From the NCBI RefSeq assembly GCF_000717645.1, contig NZ_JNZZ01000019.1:62001-126000 (forward strand): 64,000 nt of DNA. The letters run 5' to 3'. Both the position numbers and the translations under genes were made by a program. Numbering within the stretch: the first letter of the stretch is position 1; each line of letters starts with the position of its first letter. Below are positions 17,502 through 27,147 of the stretch, piece after piece. This DNA comes from Streptomyces californicus (lineage in GTDB: Bacteria; Actinomycetota; Actinomycetes; Streptomycetales; Streptomycetaceae). Under the pieces are notes generated by a model. That model did not search any database. It saw only the letters and a list, made by a program, of their open reading frames with translations, and was not told where the DNA came from.

Positions 17502-18365
17502 GTGTACACCCGCAAGAACCAGCGCGACCTCACGCGCACCGAGAAGCGCCGGCTCGTCGACGCCATCCTGAAACTGAAGCGCTCGGGCCGCTACGACGAC
17601 TTCGTCGTCATGCACCGGGAGTACTACGTCATGGACACCGAACGCCGGTCGCGCCCGGCGCACATGACGCCCTCCTTCTTCCCCTGGCACCGCCAGTACC
17701 TGCTGGAGTTCGAGAAGGCGCTCCAGCGCGTCGACGCGGGCGTCAGCGTCCCCTACTGGGACTGGACCCGGGACAACACGCCGACCTCGTCCCTGTGGGC
17801 CGAGGACTTCCTCGGCGGCAACGGCAGGCCCGGCGACCGCCGCGTCACCACCGGGCCGTTCGCCTACGCGGCCGGCAACTGGAGCGTCGGCCGGGGCGTC
17901 ACGGACGAGCACTACCTCACCCGCAACTTCGGCCGTCCCGGCAGCAACCCGGTCTCGCTCCCCACCGGGGACGACCTGGCGCGGGCGCTCAAGGACCCGG
18001 TCTACGACACCGAGCCCTGGAACAGCGTGTGCACCCAGGGCTTCCGCAACCGCGTCGAGGGGTGGGGCATCCGGGGCGTACGCACCGTGGGCCTCCACAA
18101 CCGCGTCCACCAGTGGGTCGGCGGGCCCATGGCGGGCGCGGCGTCCCCGGAGGACCCGGTGTTCTGGCTGCACCACTCCTTCATCGACCTCATCTGGGAC
18201 CGCTGGCGCACGGCCCACCCGAAGTCCGCCTACGTCCCCGGCCGCAAGCCCGCCGACCCCGGGCCGGAGCGCGACCACGTGTTCGGGCTCGACGAGGCGA
18301 TGCCCCCGTGGGGCGTGACCCCGAGGAAGCTCCTCGATCACGCAAAGGTCTACCGCTACGCCTGA
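17502..18365 (+). CDS. melC2: Tyrosinase MelC2
   Basis: 287-aa type-3 copper oxidase that hydroxylates monophenols and oxidises diphenols to quinones, giving melanin. CuA ligands are His38, His54 and His63; CuB ligands fall in GLHNRVHQW (His199, His203) and FWLHHSF (His225). It has no signal peptide of its own, consistent with piggy-back Tat export by MelC1. GTG start with AGGAGGA 9 bases upstream. Confidence 0.95.
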   Translation: MYTRKNQRDLTRTEKRRLVDAILKLKRSGRYDDFVVMHREYYVMDTERRSRPAHMTPSFFPWHRQYLLEFEKALQRVDAGVSVPYWDWTRDNTPTSSLWAEDFLGGNGRPGDRRVTTGPFAYAAGNWSVGRGVTDEHYLTRNFGRPGSNPVSLPTGDDLARALKDPVYDTEPWNSVCTQGFRNRVEGWGIRGVRTVGLHNRVHQWVGGPMAGAASPEDPVFWLHHSFIDLIWDRWRTAHPKSAYVPGRKPADPGPERDHVFGLDEAMPPWGVTPRKLLDHAKVYRYA

Positions 18366-18376
18366 GCACGTCGAAA

Positions 18377-18410
18377 CGGCCGGCCCCCTCCGAGAGGAGG
18401 GGACCGGCCG
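18377..18410. terminator. Bidirectional terminator between melC2 and chaplin
   Basis: 15-bp arms 18377-18391 and 18396-18410 pair with one mismatch around a GAGA loop, between two convergent genes. Confidence 0.8.
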
Positions 18411-18428
18411 CTTCAGTACCGCGGGTGA

Positions 18429-18713
18429 TCAGCGGCCGTAGCCGTAGTCGCCGTCGTGGCCGCCCTTCGGGCTGTCGGCGTTGACGCAGGTGTTGCCGAA
18501 GGCGGGGTTCAGCACGCCGATCACGTTGACCGTGTTGCCGCACAGGTTCACCGGGATGTGGACCGGGACCTGCAGGACGTTGCCCGAGCCGACACCGGGG
18601 GAGCCGGCGGCGAGGCCCTGCGCACCGGCGTCCGCGGACGCCATGCCGGCGCCGCCGGCGATCAGCGCGCCGGTGCCGGCCATCACGGCGGCGACCTTCG
18701 TCATACGAGACAT
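18429..18713 (-). CDS. Short chaplin
   Basis: 94-aa secreted surface-active protein of aerial hyphae and spores. Signal peptide 1-28 (ending MASADA), then one chaplin domain with the family pattern of two cysteines (NLCGNTVNVIGVLNPAFGNTCVN) that form a disulfide. There is no LPXTG sorting signal, so it is the short, non-anchored class. A Gly/Asp/Tyr-rich tail follows the domain. AAGGAG lies 8 bases before the ATG. Confidence 0.95.
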   Translation of the reverse strand: MSRMTKVAAVMAGTGALIAGGAGMASADAGAQGLAAGSPGVGSGNVLQVPVHIPVNLCGNTVNVIGVLNPAFGNTCVNADSPKGGHDGDYGYGR

Positions 18714-18853
18714 GGAGAACTCCTTGTAAAGAAGGGGGGTTGTGCCGCGGGCACGAGGCCCGCACCCCCTGACAACGCGAGAGACGCCGAGCGGTAACGG
18801 ATCAACGCACAGGAGTTCTCCGCGACGCCGCCGTTCGGCGTACCCGAGGCGCG

Positions 18854-20002
18854 TCAGCGGCCGATCACCGGCAGCGCGGTCAGCCGCTCGTGCCAGGTCC
18901 GCGCCGCCGGGAAGCGGGCCTTCACCGTCTCCGCCGCCCGCTCCCGCACCGCCACCTGCGACTCACGCAGCCGCAGCAGCGGCTCCAGACCCGGCCGGGC
19001 CAGCAGCAGCCGCTGGCTGACCACAGGGGAGGGCTGCCAGTGGTTCTTGTACGACTCCGCGCCGCGCAGCAGGCTCAGCACCTCGCGGCCGCCGTCCGCG
19101 GCCTGCTGGGCGACTTCCCGCAACAGCATCGTCGACACATCGACTTTGCGTTCGCGCAGTGCCGGATCCGCGCCGTACAGATAGCCGCCCGACAGCCGCC
19201 CGGACTCCAGCGACAGGTTGGACGCCACCACCTCGCCGCCGAGCCGGAACTCGGTCAGGGCGGCCGTGCCGTTCCCCACCATCCGGCCCACGGACCGGAT
19301 CAGATGGTCCGAGAACCGGGCCCGCAGATGCTCCGGATTGACGCTCCGGCCCTCCCACTGCCGCTCGTGCAGCCGCAGCAGCGTGCCCACGGCGGCGGGG
19401 ATCTCCTCCCTCGGGACCCGGTGCGCCTCCACACCCAGGGCCTCGACCTTGCGCAGCTTGGACCGCAGCCGCTGGCCCCGCGAGCCCGTCAGCCGCGTCA
19501 CCAGGTCGCCCAGCGGCGTCGCCGGGAGCTCCATGCACGTCGAGTCCGCCAGCCGGGCCCGGGCGCCCGCCCACCGCCCGAACAGCAACTGCGCCGACGC
19601 GTCCGGCCGGACCTCCCGCAGATCCACCACGGTGTGCCGGGCCGCCCGGTCCAGACCGCGCCCCAGCGCCCCCACCGCCCAGCCGGCCTCCTCCTCGTCC
19701 AGCAGGATGTCGAAGAAGTCCGAGATCGCCCCGCCCATCGGGACGAGCAGCGGCATCGGGCGGTGCACCAGCATCAGCGGGGCCGCCCCGATCAGCCGGC
19801 CCGCCCGGCGGACCAGCAGCACCCGCAGCCGCCCCTCCTGGCCGTAGGAGATCCACCACGAGTGCAGCCAGGCATGGCTCTGGAACGGGGTGGCGGTGGC
19901 GCACCGGCGGTGCAGCGCGTCCCATTCGGCGGCGAGCGCGCCGAACTCCCCGAAGTCCCGGCAGAGCGTCACGGCCAGCCGGCCCGCCCGGTGGGCCGTC
20001 AT
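18854..20002 (-). CDS. GNAT-fold acetyltransferase (BioF2/CelD-like), EPS operon
   Basis: 382-aa protein of the acyl-CoA N-acyltransferase fold found in exopolysaccharide loci, likely decorating a sugar amine or the polymer. Recognisable features are the N-terminal EWDALHRRC..FQSHAWLHSWW segment and the C-terminal YLYGADP/EVLSLLRGAESYKNHWQP block. Last gene of the operon; its ATG overlaps the stop of the chain-length gene. Which sugar is modified is unknown. Confidence 0.75.
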   Translation of the reverse strand: MTAHRAGRLAVTLCRDFGEFGALAAEWDALHRRCATATPFQSHAWLHSWWISYGQEGRLRVLLVRRAGRLIGAAPLMLVHRPMPLLVPMGGAISDFFDILLDEEEAGWAVGALGRGLDRAARHTVVDLREVRPDASAQLLFGRWAGARARLADSTCMELPATPLGDLVTRLTGSRGQRLRSKLRKVEALGVEAHRVPREEIPAAVGTLLRLHERQWEGRSVNPEHLRARFSDHLIRSVGRMVGNGTAALTEFRLGGEVVASNLSLESGRLSGGYLYGADPALRERKVDVSTMLLREVAQQAADGGREVLSLLRGAESYKNHWQPSPVVSQRLLLARPGLEPLLRLRESQVAVRERAAETVKARFPAARTWHERLTALPVIGR

Positions 20003-20670
20003 CGGACCGGCTCCCGGTCGTCCTGGGCGACGGCGTCCCCGGTCGCCGGAGCCGGCACCTGTGCCGAGACGCTCCACCCCGCCCCGCGCGGCCGCACCAG
20101 CAGCACGAGGCCGCCCAGCAGACCGCCGGCGGCGGCCCCCACGGCCGTGCCCAGCGGCACGGACGGCGAGACCGGCTCGTCCGGCGTCATCGCGTGCGTG
20201 AACGCGATGAGCTTCACCCCGGTGTCCTTCGAGACGTGACCGCTGCTCACCACGACGGCCTCGATGACCGCGTTAGCGATGTCGGCGGCCCGGTGCCGGT
20301 CCTCGGACGTCCCCGTCACCGCGATCATCGGCGAGTCGGGGGAGGTCTCCGACCTGACGTGGGACCGCAGCTCGCGCACCGGCTCGCCGGCCGCGCCCCG
20401 GGCGTACGAGAGCGTCGCGTCGCTCGTGGTCAGCCGCCCGTACGACTGGGCGTACCCCAGCGCCGCCGAGGGGTCCGTCTCCCCCTCCGCCACGGCCATC
20501 GCGTAGCTGGTCGCCTCGTACTGCGGGGAGGCGAGCAGACCGTACGAGAGACCGGAGGCGGCGCCGATCAGCACGGAGACGGGCAGCGGCCACCACTGCG
20601 GCAGCCGGGCGAACGCGGTGCGCAGCCGCTGGGTGACGAGGCGCCGCTGCTGCTCGGGTGAGTCGGTCAT
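19999..20670 (-). CDS. Wzz-like chain-length/lipopolysaccharide-assembly membrane protein
   Basis: 223-aa protein with a transmembrane helix at about 30-50, an extracytoplasmic stretch and a second helix at about 172-192 just after the Pro-rich PVSPSVPLG segment, the classical Wzz/polysaccharide co-polymerase layout. No Walker motifs, so no attached BY-kinase domain. ATGA overlaps at both ends. Probably sets the length of the polymer made by the other operon genes. Confidence 0.75.
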   Translation of the reverse strand: MTDSPEQQRRLVTQRLRTAFARLPQWWPLPVSVLIGAASGLSYGLLASPQYEATSYAMAVAEGETDPSAALGYAQSYGRLTTSDATLSYARGAAGEPVRELRSHVRSETSPDSPMIAVTGTSEDRHRAADIANAVIEAVVVSSGHVSKDTGVKLIAFTHAMTPDEPVSPSVPLGTAVGAAAGGLLGGLVLLVRPRGAGWSVSAQVPAPATGDAVAQDDREPVR

Positions 20671-21803
20671 GAGAAGGCTCTCCGGTTCGGTGGGGCGGTG
20701 TCGAGGGCGTACGCGTACACGTCCATCAGGCGCTCGCTGCTGCGCCGGATGTCGTAGTGGCCGACGGCCCGGGGCGGCGGGCGGCGGTCCGTGGGGGCCT
20801 GTATCCGCTGCCGCAGCCTCGCCGTCAGCTCCTCGGGGCTCCCGGCGATCCGGGTGGCCTCCGGGGCGTGCGCGGCGGGCAGGTCGTCGATGGCCGGGCA
20901 GGCGTCGTGGAGCACCGGCAGCCCGGCGGCGAGCGCCTCCACCGCGGCGAGGCCGAAGGATTCCTCCCGGGACGTGGACACGAACACGTCCAGGGCGCTG
21001 AGCAGCGCCGGAACACCCGGGACCGGGCCCTCGCCGTCCTCGTCGCACTCGCCGAGGAACCGGACGCGGTCCACCGCCCCGAGCCGCAGCGCCAGCGTCC
21101 GCAGCGCCCCGGCCTCCGGGCCGTCCCCGGCCAGCAGCAGACGCGCCTCGGGCAGGGCGGCCACCGCGCGGATCAGCACGTCGAACCGCTTGCCCGGCAC
21201 AAGCCGGCCGACGCCGCCGACCACGAAAGCGTCGGCGGGGACGTCCAGCGCGGCCCGGACCTGTGCCCGCCGCCGCGCGTCGAAGCGGAACCGGTCCGCG
21301 TCGATGCCGTTGGGCACCAGCCGGATCCGGTCGGCGGGCACCCCCCAGTCCCGCAGCCGCCCGGCCACGGTCGAGGAGACCGCGACGGTCGCCGCGCCGA
21401 GGCGTTCGGTGGACAGGTACAGGGCGCGGACGGACCGGGTGAGGGGGCGGCCCTCGATCTCGGCGCGGCCCAGCGAGTGCTCGGTCGCCACCGTCGCCCG
21501 CGCCCCCGCGAGACGGGCCGCGACCCTGCCGTACACGCAGGCCCGGTACAGATGCGTGTGGACCAGGTCGTAGCGGCCCTCGCGGATCAGCCGGGCCAGC
21601 CGGCCCACGGCCGACAGGTCCCGGTTCCCGCGCATCCCGAGGTGCGTCACCCGGACCCCGTCGTTCCGCAGCTCCTCTGCCACCGCCCCCGGGTTGGTGA
21701 GCGTCACGACGTCGCACTCGACCGGCAGATGGCGCAGCAGCAGCCGCAACTGCCGCTCGGCGCCGCCCACCCCGAGCCCGGTGATCACGTGCAGCGCCCT
21801 CAT
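20667..21803 (-). CDS. Glycosyltransferase family 4
   Basis: 378-aa GT-B glycosyltransferase with N-terminal ITGLGVGGAERQL and C-terminal nucleotide-sugar site (VGRLVPGKRFDVLIRA, STSREESFGLAAVEALAAGLPVL). Adds a sugar to the lipid-linked repeat unit in the cytoplasm. Start at ATG 21803 inside the ATGA overlap with the deacetylase stop. Confidence 0.88.
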   Translation of the reverse strand: MRALHVITGLGVGGAERQLRLLLRHLPVECDVVTLTNPGAVAEELRNDGVRVTHLGMRGNRDLSAVGRLARLIREGRYDLVHTHLYRACVYGRVAARLAGARATVATEHSLGRAEIEGRPLTRSVRALYLSTERLGAATVAVSSTVAGRLRDWGVPADRIRLVPNGIDADRFRFDARRRAQVRAALDVPADAFVVGGVGRLVPGKRFDVLIRAVAALPEARLLLAGDGPEAGALRTLALRLGAVDRVRFLGECDEDGEGPVPGVPALLSALDVFVSTSREESFGLAAVEALAAGLPVLHDACPAIDDLPAAHAPEATRIAGSPEELTARLRQRIQAPTDRRPPPRAVGHYDIRRSSERLMDVYAYALDTAPPNRRAFS

Positions 21804-22609
21804 CGCGGACCGCCCGCCCGCGCCCGCCCGGCGCTGCGGTGGCCGGCCGCGGGCGACGTCACCTGGCGCAGCCCGTGCCGCAGGTCCTTCGCCCACAGCC
21901 GCACTCCCCGGTCCGCCTGGCTGATGTGGGTGCGGGGGAGGGCGAACCGGCTGAGCAGCGGCCCCGGGGCCAGCGCGCACGCGTAGCCGTAGCCCGCCGT
22001 GCGCGCGGCGTCGGCCACCCGGCGGTCGACGTAGCCGTACGGGTAGCAGAAACCCTCCGGGAGCGAGCCGGTGAGATCGCCGATCAGTTCCCGGCTGTGC
22101 CGGGTCTCGCGGCGCAGCTCCTCGTCCGTGAGCGCCGTCAGGTCCTGGTGGCAAAGGCCGTGCGAACCGACCTCCATGCCCGCCGCGGCGACCCGTCGCA
22201 CGTCCTCGTGGGTGAGGAGCGGTTTGCGCGGGCCGAGCGGATCCCACTCGTTGACGCCGCCCGGCCGGCCCGGCAGCACGAACACCGTCGCCCGGAAACC
22301 GTGCCGGCGCAGCACCGGCAGCGCCTCGTCCAGGAAGTCCGCGTACCCGTCGTCGAAGGTCAGCCCGACCAGCCCGCGCCGCCCCGCCCCGGCGCGCAGC
22401 AGCTCGGAGACGCCGACTCCTCTCAGCCGCCGGCCGCGCAGCCAGGACAACTGCTCGTCCAGGCGGTCGGGGGAGACGGTGATGCCGTACGGGTCGTCGC
22501 CCGGATCCGTCACCGAGTGGTACGTGAGGATCCACGGCTGACGGCGTGTGTGCGGGCGCGGCCGGGACGGGGGAGCGTCAGCGCGGGGTGCCGGGGTGTC
22601 AGCGGCCAT
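21800..22609 (-). CDS. Polysaccharide deacetylase (NodB/CE4 domain)
   Basis: 269-aa metal-dependent deacetylase. Motifs TFDDGYADF (catalytic Asp plus metal Asp), SHGLCHQDL (metal His) and CYPYGYVD are present. No signal peptide, so either it acts on a cytoplasmic intermediate or is exported without a recognisable signal. Overlaps the flippase gene by 11 bases. In relatives it removes N-acetyl groups from hexosamines. Confidence 0.87.
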   Translation of the reverse strand: MAADTPAPRADAPPSRPRPHTRRQPWILTYHSVTDPGDDPYGITVSPDRLDEQLSWLRGRRLRGVGVSELLRAGAGRRGLVGLTFDDGYADFLDEALPVLRRHGFRATVFVLPGRPGGVNEWDPLGPRKPLLTHEDVRRVAAAGMEVGSHGLCHQDLTALTDEELRRETRHSRELIGDLTGSLPEGFCYPYGYVDRRVADAARTAGYGYACALAPGPLLSRFALPRTHISQADRGVRLWAKDLRHGLRQVTSPAAGHRSAGRARAGGPR

Positions 22610-24314
22610 CGAGGAACCTCCGTCGGATCGGTACCAGCAGGGATGTGAGCTCGGGGGAGCGCAGGGCGAGGCCGGTCAGGAGGAACACGGCGGGGACGAG
22701 GAGGCACCCGGCCGCAAGGCTCAGCACCGGGTCCGGTACGAGCGGGGCGCACGCCCACCCGGCCGCGCCCGCCGCCAGCGACGCCCCGGCGAGCCGGCCC
22801 AGCGAGAACGCCACCGACCGGGCCCGGATCGGGACGACCCGGGTGCCGAGGCCCATCAGGAGCAGCAGGGCGGTCGTGCTGATCCCGAGCGCGTTGGCGG
22901 TCGCGATGCCGTCCACCCCGAAGCGGTACGTCAGCGCGTACCCGGCCCCCGTCGTGACGACCAGCCCGGTGCCCATGGCGAATGCCGGGAACCAGGTGGG
23001 CCGCCCCGACGAGAAGAACGGCCGGCTCAGCGCCCCGACCAGGCAGTGGCCGAGCAGCCCCAGCGCGTAGACCCGCATGACCTGGGCGGTGGAGCCGGTG
23101 TCGGAGGCGTCGAACGCGCCGCGCTGGAAGAGCACTTCGATGATCTGGGGCGCGTAGCCGAGGACGACGCCCGTTCCGAGCAGCACCACCGTCCCGGCCA
23201 GCGCCAGATCCCGCTCGACCCGCAGCCGGGCCTTCTCCCGCTCCCCGGCGGCCATCGCCCGCGCGACGACCGGGAAGGTGACGGTGCAGATCATCAGCGA
23301 CAGCACCATCGGGAGCTGCGCGACCTTCTGCGCGTAGTTCAGGTGCGAGATCGCGCCGGCCGGCAGCGTGGAGGCGAGGAACCGCTCCACCAGCACCTGG
23401 GACTGCCGGCTCACCACGAACAGGATCACCGGGGCCAGCACCGCGAACCCCAGCGGCGGAGCGGTCCGCGTCGCACGCGTGCCGAACCGGCGCGGTCGGG
23501 GGCGGCGGAGCGGTACGAACCTGAGGAACACGGGAAGCTGGGTGAGGATCATCAGCACGCTGCCGAGCGCGACCCCGGCCGCCGCCGCCCGCACCCCCCA
23601 CACCGCGTGCAGGGCCAGCGTCGTCCCGATGATGCCGACGTTGTACGCGACGTAGACCCCGGCGGGCGGCAGGAAGCTGCGGTGGGCGCGCAGCGCGGCG
23701 CTGAAGTAGCCGGTGATCCCGAAGGTGAGGACCGTGACGGCGGTCAGCCGGGTGCAGTCCACCGCGAGACGGGGGTCGGCGAGCCCGGGGGCCAGCACCC
23801 CCACGACCCAGGGGGCGCCCGCGATGAGCAGCGCCGCGCCGCCGGACAGCAGCAGGAACAGGCGCGGGAGCGTGGCCGCGACCAGCTCCCGCACGGGGTC
23901 GGACGCCTCGGCGTCCCCGACGCCGACGGTGATCTCTTTCCCGGCCCCGGCCCCGGCCCCGGCGGCGGCGCCCCGACGGCTCAGGGCGAGGCTGAACGCG
24001 GGGACGAGGAGCAGCGCCATCCCGTCCTCGATCAGCAGCGTCGCCGCCATCTCCGGCACGGTCCAGGCGATCAGGAAGGCGTCGCTCGCGTCGCTCGCTC
24101 CGAAATACCGGGCGATCGCCTGGTCCCGTACCAGTCCCAGGGCGGCGCCCAGCACGGTCAGCACGGCCGTCGCCGCCGCCGCGCGGGCCAGGAACGATCC
24201 GAGCCGGGGCGGCTCGCCGCCACCGGCCTCCCGAGGGGCGGCGGGGGCCGGGAGCAGGGGAGCGCCGGGCCCCGGCCGGGCCCCGGCCTCCGTCTCCGTA
24301 CCGGTGTCGCTCAC
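22599..24314 (-). CDS. MurJ/MVN-family polysaccharide lipid flippase
   Basis: 571-aa membrane protein of the MOP superfamily with about 13-14 hydrophobic helices. Family signatures include ALGLVRDQAIARYFGASDASDAFLIAWTVPE split across helices 1-2 and NYAQKVAQLPMVL. GTG 24314 overlaps the ligase stop (GTGA). A Gly/Ala-rich loop (around residue 120) appears inserted after helix 3. It probably flips the lipid-linked exopolysaccharide unit rather than lipid II, because of the operon. Confidence 0.85.
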   Translation of the reverse strand: MSDTGTETEAGARPGPGAPLLPAPAAPREAGGGEPPRLGSFLARAAAATAVLTVLGAALGLVRDQAIARYFGASDASDAFLIAWTVPEMAATLLIEDGMALLLVPAFSLALSRRGAAAGAGAGAGKEITVGVGDAEASDPVRELVAATLPRLFLLLSGGAALLIAGAPWVVGVLAPGLADPRLAVDCTRLTAVTVLTFGITGYFSAALRAHRSFLPPAGVYVAYNVGIIGTTLALHAVWGVRAAAAGVALGSVLMILTQLPVFLRFVPLRRPRPRRFGTRATRTAPPLGFAVLAPVILFVVSRQSQVLVERFLASTLPAGAISHLNYAQKVAQLPMVLSLMICTVTFPVVARAMAAGEREKARLRVERDLALAGTVVLLGTGVVLGYAPQIIEVLFQRGAFDASDTGSTAQVMRVYALGLLGHCLVGALSRPFFSSGRPTWFPAFAMGTGLVVTTGAGYALTYRFGVDGIATANALGISTTALLLLMGLGTRVVPIRARSVAFSLGRLAGASLAAGAAGWACAPLVPDPVLSLAAGCLLVPAVFLLTGLALRSPELTSLLVPIRRRFLDGR

Positions 24315-25669
24315 GCGGCGCCCACCCGCTCCGGCTCGGCCAGCGCCCACCAGGCGGCGAGTCCCAGCACCACGCCGCTCAGCACGGTGGTGGGTCCGCC
24401 GATGTCCGCGTACAGGAAGTTGACGCTCTGCCAGACCATCAGGGCGACCGCGACCAGACCGCAGTCCACGGCGGCGTGCCCGCGCGCACGGGCGCGGCGC
24501 AGCCTGCGGACCGCGCCGACCAGGATCGCCGCCCAGCTGCCGACGAGCGCGGTCAGCCCGACGAGGCCCTGTTCGCCGAGGACCAGGAGGTACATGTTGT
24601 GCGGGGAGAGCAGGGCCTGGCGGCGGAACGCCTGGCCCGCCCCGGCGGTGTCGCTGCCGGAGGAGAGGCCGATGGAGGCGTGGGCGTCGCGGTGGGCGGG
24701 GAAGCCCTTGAGACCGACCCCGGTGACGGGCCGCTCGCGCCACATCGCGCCCGCCGCGCTCCACATGGCGTAGCGGTCGCTGACCGACCGGTCCGGGGTG
24801 CTGGTCACCCGGGTCACGCTCGCCGCCCGGTCCGCGATCATCTCCGAGCCGACGCCGAACCCGCCGACCAGCACCACGCCCGCCGCCCCGAGCACGGCCA
24901 GCGACGTCAGCGCCTGCCGCCGCCCGGCCAGCGCCAGGGCCACCAGGAGCGCGACGCCCGTGGCGATCCACACGCCCCGGCTGAACGACAGCATCAGCGG
25001 GACGACCAGCGCGACGGCGAGCACGGCGGCGGCCGGCCGCAGCCAGGACGGGGCGGCACGCGGCGTGCGCAGCGCACAGGCCGCCGCGGCGAGCAGCCCG
25101 TAGGCGACGACGGTCGCCATGCCCATGATGTCGCTGGGGCCGAAGGTGCCGACCGCGCGGACGTCCTCGCCCATGTACGAGGCGCCGGTCCCGGTGACGT
25201 ACTGGTGGACGCCCGTGACCCCCTGGACGACCGCCAGGAGGACGAGCGACCCGCCGACGACCCGGAATCCGTACGCGTCCCGGAGCAGCAGGAACACCGC
25301 GACCGGCACGAGCACGAAGACCTGGAGGTAGCGCACGAGCCCGGGCACGGCCGCCGCCGGGTCCGCCGCCGTGACGGTGGCCACCGCGAAGCCCGCGGCG
25401 GGCAGCCCCAGCACCAGCGCGGCGGTGGCGCTCAGCGGACGGCGGCGCAGGTACAGCAGCCGCCCCCCGCACACGAGCACCGCGAGGCCCGACGCCAGGT
25501 CGGCCGGACCGCCCCCGCCCGAGGCCCCGTAGGGCAGGGCCGGCAGCAGGACGGTGGCGACGAGGGGCAGCAGCGGCCAGCGCTCCCGCCACCCGCCCCA
25601 CCGCGCGCGGGGGAGCGCTCCGGGACCGGCCTGCGCCGGGGCGGTGGGCGGGGTGAGGACGGCCGCCAT
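24311..25669 (-). CDS. O-antigen ligase/polymerase-like membrane protein
   Basis: 452-aa polytopic protein with about 10-12 transmembrane helices and the Wzy/WaaL-type periplasmic loop ending in LLSPHNMYLLVLGEQGLVGL. Likely polymerises the repeat units. ATG 25669 lies 2 bases after the sugar-transferase stop; 22 further in-frame codons upstream would overlap that gene and are less likely. Confidence 0.8.
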   Translation of the reverse strand: MAAVLTPPTAPAQAGPGALPRARWGGWRERWPLLPLVATVLLPALPYGASGGGGPADLASGLAVLVCGGRLLYLRRRPLSATAALVLGLPAAGFAVATVTAADPAAAVPGLVRYLQVFVLVPVAVFLLLRDAYGFRVVGGSLVLLAVVQGVTGVHQYVTGTGASYMGEDVRAVGTFGPSDIMGMATVVAYGLLAAAACALRTPRAAPSWLRPAAAVLAVALVVPLMLSFSRGVWIATGVALLVALALAGRRQALTSLAVLGAAGVVLVGGFGVGSEMIADRAASVTRVTSTPDRSVSDRYAMWSAAGAMWRERPVTGVGLKGFPAHRDAHASIGLSSGSDTAGAGQAFRRQALLSPHNMYLLVLGEQGLVGLTALVGSWAAILVGAVRRLRRARARGHAAVDCGLVAVALMVWQSVNFLYADIGGPTTVLSGVVLGLAAWWALAEPERVGAA

Positions 25670-25671
25670 GG

Positions 25672-27147
25672 TCAGCTGCCTCCGAGGCGGAACAGGGAGC
25701 CCGCCGTCCGCGCCAGCACGCACGCGTCCTGCCACAGCGACCAGGTCTCGATGTAGTGGTTGTCGAAGCGGGCCCGCTCCTCGATCGAGGTGTCCCCCCG
25801 CAACCCGTTGACCTGGGCCAGTCCCGTGATGCCCACGGGCATCCGGTGGCGGGCCTGGTAGCCGGGGTGCACGCGGCTGAACTGCGCTACGAAGAAGGGG
25901 CGTTCAGGTCGAGGGCCGACCATGCTCATGTCGCCGCGCAGGACGTTCCACAGCTGCGGCAGCTCGTCGAGGGAGGTTCGCCGCAGCGCCCTGCCGACCC
26001 GGCTCATCCGCTCGTCGGAGGAGACGTTCCACCGGGTGGCCGACTCCTGGGCGTCGGCGGGCCGCAGCGTGCGGAACTTCAGGAGGACGAAGGTGCGCCC
26101 GTGCCGGCCCACGCGCTCCTGCCGGAAGACCACCCCGGGGCCGTCGGCGAGCCGTACGGCCAGGGCGCAGGCCGCCATCACCGGGGCCGCCAGCAGGAGG
26201 CCGAACGCGGCGAGGACCGCGTCCACCGCGCGCTTCGCCGCGTGGCCGACGGGGCGGTCCGTCCCGTCGCTGAGCGGCCGGACGGTGAAGCCCCACAGGT
26301 GGTCGGGGCGGGCGTCCGCCGGGGCGGACGCGGTGGCGCCGGGCCCGGTGACCAGCCACACCCGGCACCCGTGCCCGGAGAGCAGGGACAGGAGGGCGGG
26401 ACCGTCCGGCGTCGCCTCGGGCGGCGCGGTGAACACCGCGTGCCGCACGCTGTTCTGCACGACGGCCCGCCCCACCTCCTGCGGCGAGACCAGGACCGGC
26501 AGCGGTACGGCGCCCGTGGCCCGGTCCTCGTCGCCGGCCCCCGGCGCCACGACGAGCCCGACGGGCCGCAGCCCGTACGCGGGGTGGTCGTACAGGGCCG
26601 CCGTCACCTGGCGGGCCTGCGCGCCCTGGCCCACGACCAGCGTGGACAGCGGGCGGCGGACGGCGGCCCGCCGCCGGGCCCGGTGCACCGCCGCACGCCC
26701 GGCGCAGCCCAGCGCGGTCTGCGTACCGGCTCCGCAGGCGAGGACCGTCCAGCCGATCGCCTGCTGCGGCGCCCAGGCGTCCAGCACCTCCATGGCCACG
26801 TACCACTGTAGGAGGGCGAGGCCCAGGAGCGCGGGGAGTTCGGAGAGGACCGAGGGGGACAGCCGCCTGCGGTACAGGCCCCGGTGCGCGAAGAGCAGGA
26901 GTTGCGCCACCGCCTGGAGGGCCACCAGCGGCCAGGGCCACGCCACGGGGACGGCCAGGGCGACCGCCGCGACGGGGGCGAGGGCGTCCACGCACAGCAA
27001 CGGCGTGATCCGCCCGCACCGGACGGCGCGCCGCCCACCGGGCCGCACCTGTGCACCGCCGCCGCTTCTTCGCGGCGGATGAACCGTGTGAGCCTGCACG
27101 GCCGTTGCCTGGCCGGCTCCGGGAGCCGGTGCACTCTCCATCGTCAT
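25672..27147 (-). CDS. Polyprenyl glycosylphosphotransferase (initiating sugar transferase)
   Basis: 491-aa WcaJ/WbaP-type enzyme that loads the first sugar-1-phosphate onto undecaprenyl phosphate. The N-terminal half has membrane helices and a CoA-binding-like domain (STLVVGQGAQARQVTAAL). The C-terminal catalytic domain (about 300-491) contains KRAVDAVLAAFGLLLAAP, FRQERVGRHGRTFVLLKFRTL and SLDELPQLWNVLRGDMSMVG. This gene defines the locus as an exopolysaccharide cluster. ATGA overlap with the upstream glycosyltransferase. Confidence 0.92.
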   Translation of the reverse strand: MTMESAPAPGAGQATAVQAHTVHPPRRSGGGAQVRPGGRRAVRCGRITPLLCVDALAPVAAVALAVPVAWPWPLVALQAVAQLLLFAHRGLYRRRLSPSVLSELPALLGLALLQWYVAMEVLDAWAPQQAIGWTVLACGAGTQTALGCAGRAAVHRARRRAAVRRPLSTLVVGQGAQARQVTAALYDHPAYGLRPVGLVVAPGAGDEDRATGAVPLPVLVSPQEVGRAVVQNSVRHAVFTAPPEATPDGPALLSLLSGHGCRVWLVTGPGATASAPADARPDHLWGFTVRPLSDGTDRPVGHAAKRAVDAVLAAFGLLLAAPVMAACALAVRLADGPGVVFRQERVGRHGRTFVLLKFRTLRPADAQESATRWNVSSDERMSRVGRALRRTSLDELPQLWNVLRGDMSMVGPRPERPFFVAQFSRVHPGYQARHRMPVGITGLAQVNGLRGDTSIEERARFDNHYIETWSLWQDACVLARTAGSLFRLGGS

